NCBI GenBank assembly: GCA_021014325.1
Contig: CM037472.1
Location: forward strand, 2,046,001 to 2,110,000
From: Plazaster borealis
Lineage: Eukaryota; Echinodermata; Asteroidea; Forcipulatida; Labidiasteridae
Length of the DNA: 64,000 bases
Direction: 5' to 3'
How positions within the stretch are numbered: the stretch's first letter is position 1; every line of letters starts with the position of its first letter. Shown here piece by piece: positions 12,036 through 22,746 of the stretch. The notes under the pieces are model-generated. The model saw only the letters and a program-made list of their open reading frames with translations, searched no databases and was not told the DNA's origin. A program made the position numbers and the translations under genes.

Positions 12036-13725
12036 CTTGTTTTTGTTAAAGTTTTTTTATTATTTTTTTTATTTTTATTTTCCTGTTTCAGTAAAAAAAG
12101 CCATTGAGATAACGCACAATCGTTCTAAGCGGCGTTTTGCATAGTTCCTAAAGAGCAATTGCAATGAAACTTTCAGTGATGAATGGCATTGGTGGATTAA
12201 TGATCCTAAAACAAGGATGTCATGATGACGTCACGTGACAGGTGATGACGTCATCATAAAGGTTTTTTATTTAATTATTTGAAAATCTATATCAAATCAG
12301 CCACAAGAGACCGTAGGTTTCTGTTTGCGGGATTAGGTAGGGATAAAATAGGTCTTCATTTTATTCAGTGTGCGTGACCTCACATGACCTCTACTTCCGG
12401 TCGAAACCGGAAGTGCCTCGTAATTCAAAAGTGGCAAAAGTTATGAACTTGCTTTTAACGATGTTAGTGTCTGGCAAGGGTGGGCAATTAAAAAAAAATA
12501 CCGATGACGTCACAATACACAAGAGCGCCCTCTAGCGGCAAGTTGAAAACTCTTCAAAATGGACTTTTTGAATATGTGTGTGGTGAAGTTTTTTGTAATC
12601 ACTTCAAAATTGACACATATGTTGATCGTCAGGCAGCCATTGTATGTGTGAAGTTTCAGATCAATGACGTCATCGGGGGTCACGTGACGCGGCGTTAAAG
12701 GTGCCTTTTTTGAAGTCGAATATCTCCCGAAGTATTAAGGCGATCATGTTGAAACTTGATATGTTGTTAGATATTGGGAAGTTGCTGTAAATTATGAAAT
12801 GACAGCATGATGACGTCATCACATGATTTTGTATGATTTGTTTAATTTATTGTTATTTTCCTGTTTCAGTAAAAAAAGCCATTGAGATAACGCACAATCG
12901 TTCTAAGCGGCGTTTTGCATAGTTCCTAAAGAGCAATTGCAATGAAACTTTCAGTGATGAATGGCATTGGTGGATTAATGATCCTAAAACAAGGATGTCA
13001 TGATGACGTCACGTGACAGGTGATGACGTCATCATAAAGGTTTTTTATTTAATTATTTGAAAATCTATATCAAATCAGCCACAAGAGACCGTAGGTTTCT
13101 GTTTGCGGGATTAGGTAGGGATATATTAGGTCTTTATTTTATTTCGTGTGCATGACCTCACTTGACCTCTACTTCCGGTCGAAACGGGTCAAAATCGGAA
13201 GTGCCATGCAATTCAAAAGTGGCAAAAGATATGAAGTTGCTTTCAACGATGTTAGTGTCAGGCAAGGGTGGGCAGTTAAAAAAAAATATCGATGACGTCA
13301 CGATATACAAGAGCGCCCTCTAGCGGCAGGTTGAAAACTCTTCAAAATGGACTTTTTGAATATGTGTGTGGTGAAGTTTTTTGTAATCACTTCAAAATTG
13401 ACACATATGTTGATCGTCAGGCAGCCATTGTATGTGTGAAGTTTCAGATCAATGACGTCATCGGGGGTCACGTGACGCGGCGTTAAAGGTGCCTTTTTTG
13501 AAGTCGAATATCTCCCGAAGTATTAAGGCGATCATGTTGAAACTTGATATGTTGTTAGATATTGGGAAGTTGCTGTAAATTATGAAATGACAGCATGATG
13601 ACGTCATCACATGATTTTGTATGATTTGTTTAATTTTTTGCACCTTTAAGTCATAAATAGCTAACTGATTTGAAAATGTTATTGGCGAAACAGCTCGGCA
13701 TTTGTGCACAAATGCAATGAAGCTC
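11999..13725. mobile_element. CRE-rich element with an internal tandem duplication
   Basis: It interrupts the flank: the empty site is seen at about 24,315 and 35,480. The left end is the near-perfect hairpin at 11,999-12,035 and the right end carries the palindrome GCATTTGTGCACAAATGC followed by aatgaagctct. A unit of about 780 bp occurs twice (12,081-12,858 and 12,859 to about 13,640). Each unit holds several TGACGTCA palindromes and CACGTG. A 64-residue frame appears in both units (12,504-12,698; 13,292-13,486) only because the units are nearly identical. No transposase. Confidence 0.7.
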
Positions 13726-14228
13726 TAGAACCTCTGCTCTAGTAACAATTTTGAGTTAAAAGCCCTGCAGTCTTGTGGATTTTCCAGCCAAATTCAAGTC
13801 CTTATTCTAACAGGGATTTGTAATCAGCACTGTGACGGGCCGAGGGCGTTGTGCAGTAGAGCCCGAGTGGGCAAAGCCCACAACCAAGTGGAAATAATTG
13901 TCAGTACTGGGGGGGGGGGGGGGTTGATGAAATTAAACTAGATACTACACTGGTCATACAGGACCTTTTACATTTTGTGTCATAATTTTGAAATGAATTA
14001 AAGATAACAGCAGAACAAGTTTTGAGATGTGCCCCCTTTCTACATTATCAAAAGTTAATAAAAATCAGACAGAGCAATCTCCATCAAATATAAGATTTAG
14101 TGTTTTCTTCCATTGGGCTGTGTACAAATCCTGCCTGCAGGATGTCCAGGCTCTGTGGCTCCTTTGTAAACAAGTGATGTCACAGTTCTATGGCAAACCA
14201 CCCAAGAACCAAAAATAACTAGACATGA
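13726..14228 (+). repeat. GPCR 3' flank resumed after the CRE-rich insertion
   Basis: It matches 24,345-24,835 and 35,510-35,700, including the 'cagcactgtgacgggccgagggcg' line and a G-run at 13,910-13,922. Nothing coding is conserved. Confidence 0.7.
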
Positions 14229-15150
14229 TTGCATTTGTGCACAAATGCAGAGCTGTTTCGTGAATTTTTTTCAAATTAATCAAGTGAATATGAAAGTGTT
14301 GATAACCTGAGAAATGATGACGTCATGATGACATCAAATATTTTTCGAATCAGTAATGACATACTCGTATGAAGCTTGTTTAAAAAAGAATTTGGATTAA
14401 AGCATGTTCTGTTAGCAATTTCTGACTTAAAGGGGCAAAAAATGAACAAATCATAACAAATCGTGTGATGACGTCGTCATGACGTCACTTTACAATTCAC
14501 AGGAACTTACCAATATCTAACAACTCACCTAGTTTCAACATAATCGCACTAATACTTCGGGAGATACACGACTTCAAAAAGTGCTCCTTTAATGCCGCGT
14601 CACGTGACCCCCGATGACGTCATTGATCTGAAACTTCACACATATGATGGCTGCCTGACGATCAACATATGTGTAAATTTTGAAGTGATTGCACAAAACT
14701 TGACCACACACCTTCAAAAAGTCCATTTTGAAGAGTTTTCAACCTGTCGCTAGAGGGCGCTCTAGCGTATTGTGACGTCATTGATATTTTTTTTGAACTG
14801 CCCATCCTTGCCAGACACTAACATCGTTAAAAGCAACTTTTGCCACTTTTGAATTACGAGGCACTTCCGGTTTCGACCGGAAGTAGAGGTCATGTGAGGT
14901 CACGCACACTGAATAAAATGAAGACCTATTTTATCCCTACCCAATCCCGCAAACAGAAACCTACGGTCTCTTGTGGCCGATTTGATACGGATTTTCAAAT
15001 ATTTAAAATAGAAACCTTTAAGATGACGTCACGTGACAGGTGATGACGTCATCATGACGAATTTCGTTTAGGACCTTCCTTGCACCTATACCTTGTATCC
15101 CTGAAAGTTTCATTGCAATTGCTTTTTAGGAACTATGCAAAAGGCCAAAT
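14229..15150. mobile_element. Inverted single-unit copy of the CRE-rich element
   Basis: Reverse-complement match to the 780-bp unit of 11,999-13,725: it starts with the GCATTTGTGCACAAATGC palindrome and agctgtttcg, and ends in the tttcattgcaattgctttttagg segment. It repeats the TGACGTCA and CACGTG palindromes. Only one unit is present and the outer hairpin is missing. Confidence 0.7.
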
Positions 15151-16194
15151 ATAATTACATATATTAATGCAAGCAGCCATCTGACTTTTTGGTTTTGTGG
15201 TCACCTTTCCTATTGGTCATGATCTGGTAATTTTTTGAAACACACATAAGTCATATGGTATTAATACTCTTTGTTGCATACAGACCAGTGACATTGTACT
15301 ATTCCAGTGCATTTCTTGGCAGGCGAAATACTACACTGGTCATACGTGACATTTTACATTATGTGTCATAATTTTCACATGAATTAAAGAGTGACAAAAA
15401 TAACAGCAGAAAAAGTTTTGAGGTGTGCCCCCTTCCTACATTATCAAAAGTTAATAAAAATCAGACAGGGCAAACTCCATAAAATATAAGATTTAGTGTT
15501 TTCTTCCATTGGGCTGTGTACAAATCCTGCCTGCAGGAACTCCAGACTCTGTGGCTCCTTTGTAAACATGTGATGTCACAGTTCTAGGGCAAACCACTCA
15601 AGAACCAAGAATAATTACATGGGCCCAATTTCATAAAGCTGCTTTGGCACAAAAAGTAGCTAAGCACAACACAATTTTGGTTAACAGAAAAAGGTTACCA
15701 GCCAAAAGGCCAGTTCACTTGTAAAATTTTTGACTGGTTTCCTGAAATTTGTTAAACAATATTTTCTGCTTAAGCAGCTCTATGAAATTGGTTCGTGGTG
15801 ATGAATTCTATGTTAGGAAAATGCATTGTCACTTCTTTTTGCACAGAGTGATGTTGAAATATCTAGGGCATTTCTTGGCAGACAAGAAATTGTATTCATA
15901 TGATAAATTTTTGCACAGAGTCATCTTGATTATTCTGGGGCATTTCTTGGCAGACTAGAAACTAATTTTATTGATATGATAAATTTAAATTTTATATTGC
16001 AATTTCTGAAGAAAGTCAAGGTTATGATCGAAGGCCACCTTTACCTGCAATATAGAATTGTTCTTATTTACAATCTGCGCTATAAAATGTTGTGTGTCAA
16101 TCGTATGCTATTGACGTTGCTCAATTCTCTTCCTGTACCTTGACGATGGATAAAGGTATAAAGTTAGTCAATTCCAAATCATTGTATCACAGAC
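15151..16194 (+). repeat. Flank ending in an orphan copy of the GPCR 5' region
   Basis: Positions 15,160-15,620 match 36,380-36,840. Positions 15,620-15,793 are a CCAATTTCATAGAGCT foldback element. Positions 15,800-16,194 match the GPCR promoter-proximal region (compare 6,420-6,690) and contain the tataaag heptamer at about 16,158, but break off at the minisatellite. No exon follows, so this is a promoter fragment without a gene. Confidence 0.65.
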
Positions 16195-16630
16195 ACTAGG
16201 GGCTTGTCACACTAGGGGCTTGTCACACTAGGGGCTTGTCACAAAAGGGGCTTGTCACACGAGGCGATGAGGGGCTTGTCACACTAGGGGCTTGTCACAC
16301 AAGGGACTTGTAACACAAGGGGCTTGTCACACAACAAGCTTGTCACATTAAGGGCTTGTCACACTGAGGGCTTGTCACACTGAGGGCTTGTCACACTGAG
16401 GGCTTGTCACACTAGGGGCTCGTCACACTACGGGATCGTCACTTACAGCACAAGGGCTTGTCAGTCAAGGGACTTGTCAGAAAAGGGGCTTGTCAGAAAA
16501 GGGGCTTGCCACACAAGGGTCTTGTCACACAAGGGTCTTGTCACACAAGGGTCTTGCCACACAAGGGGCTTATCACATAAGGGGACTTTCACACCAGTGC
16601 CTTATGTCACAAAGGGCTTGTCACAGGGTA
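16195..16630 (+). repeat. 15-bp minisatellite
   Basis: About 28 units of GGGGCTTGTCACACTA and variants run head to tail. Variation is mostly in the three bases before gggg/ggg. Two overlapping frames (16,474-16,743; 16,490-16,750) arise from the repeat and are not genes. Confidence 0.9.
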
Positions 16631-17930
16631 ATTTGCACAGGCAACTTGGAGGCAACCATTTGCACCTCATGCAAAAGGAACATTATTTGGGAACAGATAT
16701 TTGTCAAACAAAATCTTACTATCCCAAAGAATGTGAAAATTGAAATGTGAATGATTTTCTTCCAGAAGACTACCTACAGGCCTGGTGCTTTGGTGTTGCA
16801 TTAGAGCAAGTGCCTCTGTGAAGGAAATGTTACTTTGTACAGGATCATTTCAAAGGGGCACTATAAGGCAATCAATCGGCCAGTAACATGGAGGCAATTC
16901 TGTGAAGTATCAAGTCTCCCATATTCAGCTATATACTGTCTGTCAATGGTCAGCAATCTTGGGAGTCAAACTACAAAACTGTAGTGTTTAACCCTACACG
17001 AGGTCACCCCAAAATGCACACTGCACAGTAAAATACAGGGAATCCGACTCCCACAATTGAATATAGCCAAGATTTAAAGTGGGTGATGACATCAGGTGAA
17101 CCAGGTCAATAAGACAGCAGGGTTCTCCCCATGCACAAGCTAGTGTATCGGGCCGATACGCATGATTTGCGCGCGATAAGAGCAAATTTTGGCCGAAAAA
17201 AAAAAATGAAAAAAAAGTATATATATATATAAACCTTGTGGTTTATTATTTGATATTATATATATAAATATCAATTTTTTAATGAATAATTTCACAAAAA
17301 ACATCGAGAGAAAACCATATGAAATAAACACGATTGCACAGTAGGGCTTTTAAAACCAAGATAAACACCAAGTAGAAAACATTCCAAAGACCTTGGTTCA
17401 TCTCAGCATGCTTCGGCCAAACATACACAAAAATTAGGTCCAGAATGCCCCTTAAATTTGAAAAAACTTTGGGAGAACCCTGGACAAAAAAAGTTGAAAG
17501 CAAACATTTACAACTTGTACCTATTTCACACCAATCAAGATGGTTTACTTCTGAAATGAACCTGTACGAAAGGTTCCTTCAATCATAGAGCAAAAAGTCC
17601 TTGCTTCAATCTTAAAGAAAGGAACCCCATTCAAAACACATTCACATTTCACAAATGCATGTCTGTATGTACACATACTACATGTACATGTATGTAACCT
17701 TCACTTTGGAATCAAAGTGGACCAACACATGTACATGTAGAAACAACAACAATGTGCGAACAGAAAAAGCAGATAATATGATTTACCAGACGATTACCCA
17801 TCTGTGACCTTACTCGCTCTTCTCTTGGGCACATTTGAATGATGATGACATTGCTTTCTAAAAACATAATATATTTATGGGTGACATGAAAAAAACACTT
17901 AAAACAAAGTTGTTTCCACTTAATTTTTGT
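16631..17930. other. Unassigned spacer
   Basis: No conserved frame, paralogous match or transposon end was recognised. It includes an A-run and AT-rich patch at about 17,195-17,275 and a (TACATG)-type patch at 17,668-17,695. Confidence 0.5.
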
Positions 17931-18328
17931 TTAAAGGCACTGAACACGTTTGGTAATTGTCAAAGACCAGTGTTCTCATTTGGTGTATTCCAACATATGC
18001 ATAAAATAGCAAGCCTGTGAAAATTTGAGGAGAGCTGTTGATAGAATAAAACATTGTAGGAAACGACTCCCTCTGAAGTACATCGTTTTTGAGAAAGAGG
18101 TAATTTCTCACTAAAATAATAATAACTTCTTGCAAGAAGTTTTTATTCCTATCTGAAAGCACACAAATTTGTACAACAATGGTGTTTTTTCTTTCATCTT
18201 TTTCTTGCAACTTCGATTGACCAATTGAGCCCAAATTTTCACAGGCTTGTTATTTTATGCATATGTTGGGATACACCAAGTGAGAACACTGGTCTTTGAC
18301 AATTACCAAACGTGTACAGTGCCTTTAA
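17931..18328. mobile_element. Foldback element with TTAA target duplication
   Basis: The ends AAGGCACTGAACACGTTTGG and its inverse (ccaaacgtgtacagtgcctt) are flanked by TTAA on both sides, the target used by piggyBac-type elements. The long arms include the caaagaccagtgttctca / tgagaacactggtctttg segments, so the unit can fold over most of its length. Other copies lie at about 31,862-32,217 and, partial, 53,813-53,985. Confidence 0.8.
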
Positions 18329-18334
18329 ACAACA

Positions 18335-18823
18335 TTTTCTGCTTAAGCAGCTCTATGAAATTGGTCGGGGGGATGAATTCTAGTTTATGAAATTGCCTTG
18401 TCACCTCTTTTTGCACAGAGTGATGTTGTAATATCTAGGGCATTTCTTGGCAGACGAGAAATTGTATTCATATGATAGATTTAAATTTAATATTGCAATT
18501 TCTGAAGAAGGTCAACGTTAAGATCGAAGGCTACCTTTACCTGCAATATAGAATTGCTCTTATTTACAATCTGCCCTATAAAATGTTGTGTGTCAATCGT
18601 ATGCTAAATTCTCTTCCTGTACCTTGACGAAAGATCAAGATATAAAGTCAGTCAATTCCTAACTATTGTATCACAGACTATACCTAGTGTAGCTGATAGC
18701 AGCCGGGGTATTTGGTGTTTTTATATACAACCAAGCAACTTCATCTCAATCTTGAAACTGACTCAAGATAAAAGTGAGTTAGGATAGAGCGTCAAAACGT
18801 GTCAGTAACTAGACATTGTCTTC
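18335..18823 (+). other. 5' region of GPCR copy 2
   Basis: It shares the promoter-proximal block with copies 1, 3 and 4, including TATAAAG at 18,641-18,647 and the agttaggatagagcgtc...actagacattgtc leader. The first 30 bp are the end of a CCAATTTCATAGAGCT foldback element. Confidence 0.65.
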
Positions 18824-19320
18824 ATGGAGCAGCTTAACCTCTCTGATGCATCAGTTCCAAGTATTGAAGAAACACCGAGTGATGGAGACTCAACGACGGG
18901 AAACAGCGATGCTTTCACCAAATTCATCTTAGCTCTCTTCTGCATAATTTTCGTGGTTGGTATCACTGGTAACTCACTGGTTGCCATCGTTCTCCTCCGT
19001 GTGCCGTCCCTGCGGTCTAATACCAGTGATTTCTTAGTGAATCTCTCCATTATAGATTTCCTGACCTGTGTTGTAATCATCCCCACTTATATCCTCCCTA
19101 AACCCCAATCCGCTCCAAACCCCGGGTTGTTCGGTGAGGTGTGGTGTCGAGTTTACACTTCCGAGTTCCCACTTTGGTTCTTCACGATGACGTCAGTCTT
19201 GGGTTTGACCGCAGTCAATTTGGAGCGGTATGTCGCCATCATCTACCCACACAAATACAAGAAAGTGTTCTCTAAACGAAATAATTACATGGTTATTGCT
19301 GTTTGTTGGCTGTTGGCAAT
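18824..19320 (+). pseudogene. GPCR copy 2, exon 1, truncated in TM4
   Basis: It reads from MEQLNLSDASVPSIEET through TM1 (GN), TM2 (SIIDF), the ECL1 WCRV cysteine and the ERY motif into TM4 (VIAVCWLLA). At about 19,318 the exon homology stops and the text becomes atccgcctaactgctctg, which in copy 3 is intron sequence at 26,800. ECL2, TM5, ICL3 and the splice donor are therefore deleted, and a stop follows at 19,328-19,330. Without TM5 no functional receptor can be made from this exon. It is a clear pseudogene, not a sequencing indel. Confidence 0.88.
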
Positions 19321-19374
19321 ATCCGCCTAACTGCTCTGTGTACATATTTGTTGTAAATGCCTAGGCCCATTTCA

Positions 19375-20270
19375 CACACACACACACACCAAGTTTGTAA
19401 ATCCCGCTTACCGAGGACTTCTCTTTATTCTCCCATTGTTTGGACATAGGTTTTTTTAGCGACGTCCCCATTGGGTTTGTACACACGTCCTCGCTCTGTT
19501 AAACACCCGGATCCCTTTTGTTAAAGTCCTCGGTTTCAATGGATTGACACGCTCACACACACATGTTTGTAAATCCCGCTTACCGAGGACTTCTCTTTGT
19601 TCTCCCATTGTTTGGACATAGTTTCTTTTGGCGACGTCCCCATTGGGTTTGTACACGAAAACGAAGCAAGAACGTCCTCACTCTGTCAAACACCCGGATC
19701 CCTTTTGTTAAAGTCCTCGGTTTCAATGGATAGACACGCTCACACACACACACATTTGTGAATCCCGCTAATCAGGTTTGTGGGGTCCTACTATTGTTGT
19801 TCTTTTATTCCCTTTTCTAAAGAATTCTCATGTGGGGTACAGGTTGATCAAAGAATTCCCTTGTGGAATCCATTGTTTCATTGTGTAAAAGACCCCACAA
19901 GGGCACACATGTAAGCCCACTGAGCATCCTTGTGGAGCATTCTTTTGTTCTTTCCTTTGTCCCTGCACTTAACAGTTTCCCATAGACTTTGTACACAAAT
20001 TTCAGTTTCCCAAAGACTTTGTACACAAATTTCCTTGTGGAGCACCCCGGTCTTTAGAACTTCCCTATGGAGACCTTTTATTTTCCTTTTTTGTTTTGTA
20101 CCGGAAGTGAGAGCGCACACACACACACACGTGTGTAAACACATGCATGTGCGGACCCTCCTTTGTTCAACCCTTTGTGATAGCAACCTTGGACCACAAT
20201 GTTTTTCTTTGTGTAGCAACCATGGACCATGGTTTGAATGTGAATACCTACCCACACACAAAAAATGGAG
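19375..20270 (+). repeat. Hairpin-cassette array in the intron of copy 2
   Basis: The order is B-B-C-A. Type B arms are ACCGAGGACTT (19,410-19,420) and AAGTCCTCGGT (19,524-19,534), repeated at about 19,580-19,715. Type C arms are TTGTGGGGTC (19,778-19,787) and GACCCCACAA (19,891-19,900). Type A lies at about 20,128-20,235. Each module is joined by (CA)n. Confidence 0.75.
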
Positions 20271-22387
20271 GGGCATTACAATAAACTTAATTTATTATTT
20301 ACAGCATCAAACTCTCTTTATTCTCAGATAAAATTGATCATGTTTCATAATTCATGTCAATAGTACAATGCAGGAAAATAGTGGCGGAAAAGTTTAGTTT
20401 CATATATGAAAATTCTCTGTTTTTTTAATTTCAGGTAACAACAAAATAGTTGCTTGACAAATGCTGTAATAGACTGTGCAAGTCTCGCCCATATTTGAAC
20501 TTCCAGGACGATTGTAGTCCTAACCATATAGAGATTTACGTGGGCAAGATTTTGTTTTGTCAATTATTTTATTTAAATGTGGTTTATGACCATGAAAAAT
20601 AAATACGTTGTTGGGAATATAATACTTAGTAATAAAAAAATATGAAAGTAAAATCAATTCGACAATAAAACAAAGAAAACCTGAGAATTAAACTTGACCT
20701 CAGCTTCCGGTTGCTGCAAAAAATAAAGAATTCTGTGCCCAACTCCGATCACAAAACTTATGTAACTGCTTGTTTTGGATGCGCAATGATAATCGCCAGA
20801 TGCTGCAATTGCAACGCGAAGCCTTTTCATTGCAGTCTATGGTTGTTGAGGCATCAGCGTCCTCTATAAACTGTGTCAAACCATGGTCAAACGTTAATTT
20901 TACGCCCGTGTGACCATCGCGAATCCACGCAAGTGGTTTCTGAAAAGTTAAGATCAAATAAGCATCATTGTCCCAGAGTTTTAATTTTGGTTCAATAATA
21001 ATTAATACATTATTTGTGTATTTATTATAAAAAATTAAACTGATTTTATAAACATGTAATGAGTATTTTTGTTTTTCAGATTTTAACATTTAATACAATA
21101 TAAAATAAAGATTTGATTTCAGAGAAAAAAATGGTCTTCGTTTGACGTGTTTTCTCGTTCCAATACGCGCGAGACTTGCACAGTCTATAAGAGTTTTATA
21201 TTGAGATAGTTCGTTTTATAAGCTTCAAAATGCATGGTGTATAAATTATCGTGAAACGTGACGCAGCTTACCGAAAAGAGACCTTTTATGAAGTTGAAAA
21301 TATTCGCAATTTGATAAGAAAGTGTCGGGAAAACACACTCTATACCACGCAATCACACGTAAACAAAAACATGTCCAGAGCAACAATTTCCCTGATGTAA
21401 CTTGATGGGTTCATTACATTGTAAATACAAGCCATACTGTCCTAAATACAAGGAATATCAATGGGTACAAAGTTACAAGACAGTTGCTTTCACTTTCATA
21501 GATTGTTGTAGTTCAAAATCTGTATCAAATCACCTTTATTCTAAGCTTCATGTTCAGAGTTTCACGATGAGTTGTTTATCAGTATTTCTTCTTGTGGTAC
21601 CCGGAACTGCCTAAAACTACCGGTGTTTTTGCCCCCCCCCCAAAAAAAGCCCAAAATTCACAGAAATATCAAGTCCGATGCAGAAAAACATGGCTAACAT
21701 GACATCGTGAAGGCTGATGGGATAATTATACAAGGGCAATGAGGATAAAAATCAATGATGCATATTTTGGAGTTAAAGTAGCTACGTGATTATCCATAGC
21801 TCGGCAGATATGGGTTTAATAGCCTAATTCCAGTCCCTATTTTGACATACAATGTGTTTTGGTCTCCCATCAACATGAAGGGGACATTGGACAAGGTTGC
21901 CTTAACTGACATGTGACGCTTGACCTCTTTAAATATCTAATCATACATACATGTAATATTATGAATTCAAAATCAAGAATAATGAATCATGAATTTTGAA
22001 TCATGATTTATGAACCTTAATTCATGAACCATGAATCTTTTTGTGTCTTGTAACGTCACAAACACTTCAATTCTAGTTAATTTTCAAGGTTTTTTCTCTA
22101 CAAAATTTATCTAAAAGTACAGCATAATAGTATATAATTATAGAAGAAGAATTATGGGAACATTTTCTTTCTCTGACATTGTTATTGGATCGGGTTTGAG
22201 CTCTGCTTGGTGCTTAGTTAAATAATAACTTCCCCAGACCTACAGCAACAATAAATCCACGGGCATCCCGAGTTGTATTCGAACCCACAGTTAATTGGAA
22301 ACAACTTTGTATGATCGCTGTATTTCTGAGCCGAGCATGCGTTCAACAATTCTATATTTATATGATGGTTTCTCTGTTTTTTTTCAG
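20271..22387 (+). other. Remainder of the intron of copy 2
   Basis: It is shared with copy 1 (8,796-10,140) and copy 3, apart from the insertion at 20,470-21,187. The acceptor is ttttttttcag|CC. No gene was seen. A C-run followed by an A-run lies at 21,632-21,647. Confidence 0.65.
20470..21187. mobile_element. Inserted element with TAGACTGTGCAAGTCTCGC ends
   Basis: The 19-bp ends (20,470-20,488 and 21,169-21,187) are exact reverse complements. Copy 1 has the empty site ctgtaataagag at about 8,999-9,010. A 129-residue minus-strand frame (20,700-21,089) fills half of it. I do not recognise the protein and cannot tell whether it is coding. Confidence 0.8.
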
Positions 22388-22746
22388 CCTCTTTGGGTTT
22401 AAGTCCAAGCGACCAGCGTGAGATGTGGCAACTCCGAGCCTCCCAAACCCTGGTGAAGACACTCCTGGCCTGCATCATAACATTCGGTGTGTGCTGGATT
22501 CCAAACCAAGTCTGGTACCTGCTCTTAAATTTCAGAGTTCCATTGGTTCATGGGGTACCTTCACACCATATCACTATCATCTTAGCCATGGGTAATTCCT
22601 GTGTGAATCCAGTTATTTACACCATGACCAACAAGCCATTCCATAAAGGGATCAGGGAGCTGTTTTGTAAGCAGCGAGATTCGAACCAGGTGGTTGACGG
22701 TGAAGCGACCGGCACTGTGTCTGAGACCATCTCTACTGCCCAATAG
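22388..22746 (+). pseudogene. GPCR copy 2, exon 2 (TM6-TM7 and tail)
   Basis: It is fully open from the acceptor to TAG at 22,744-22,746, with SLGLSPSDQREMWQL, CWIPNQ in TM6, NPVIY in TM7, KPFHKGIRELF and the tail cysteine. The exon is sound, but its partner exon 1 is cut in TM4. KPFHKG carries a His where the other copies have Arg. Confidence 0.85.

Noticed and set aside
12504..13486. Two nearly identical 64-residue frames as a duplicated gene
   Set aside because: They are identical because the whole 780-bp repeat unit is duplicated; the inverted copy at 14,229-15,150 does not keep the frame.
16195..16630. Regular short repeats resembling a CRISPR array
   Set aside because: Units are contiguous 15-bp copies with no spacers, in a eukaryotic setting; it is a minisatellite.
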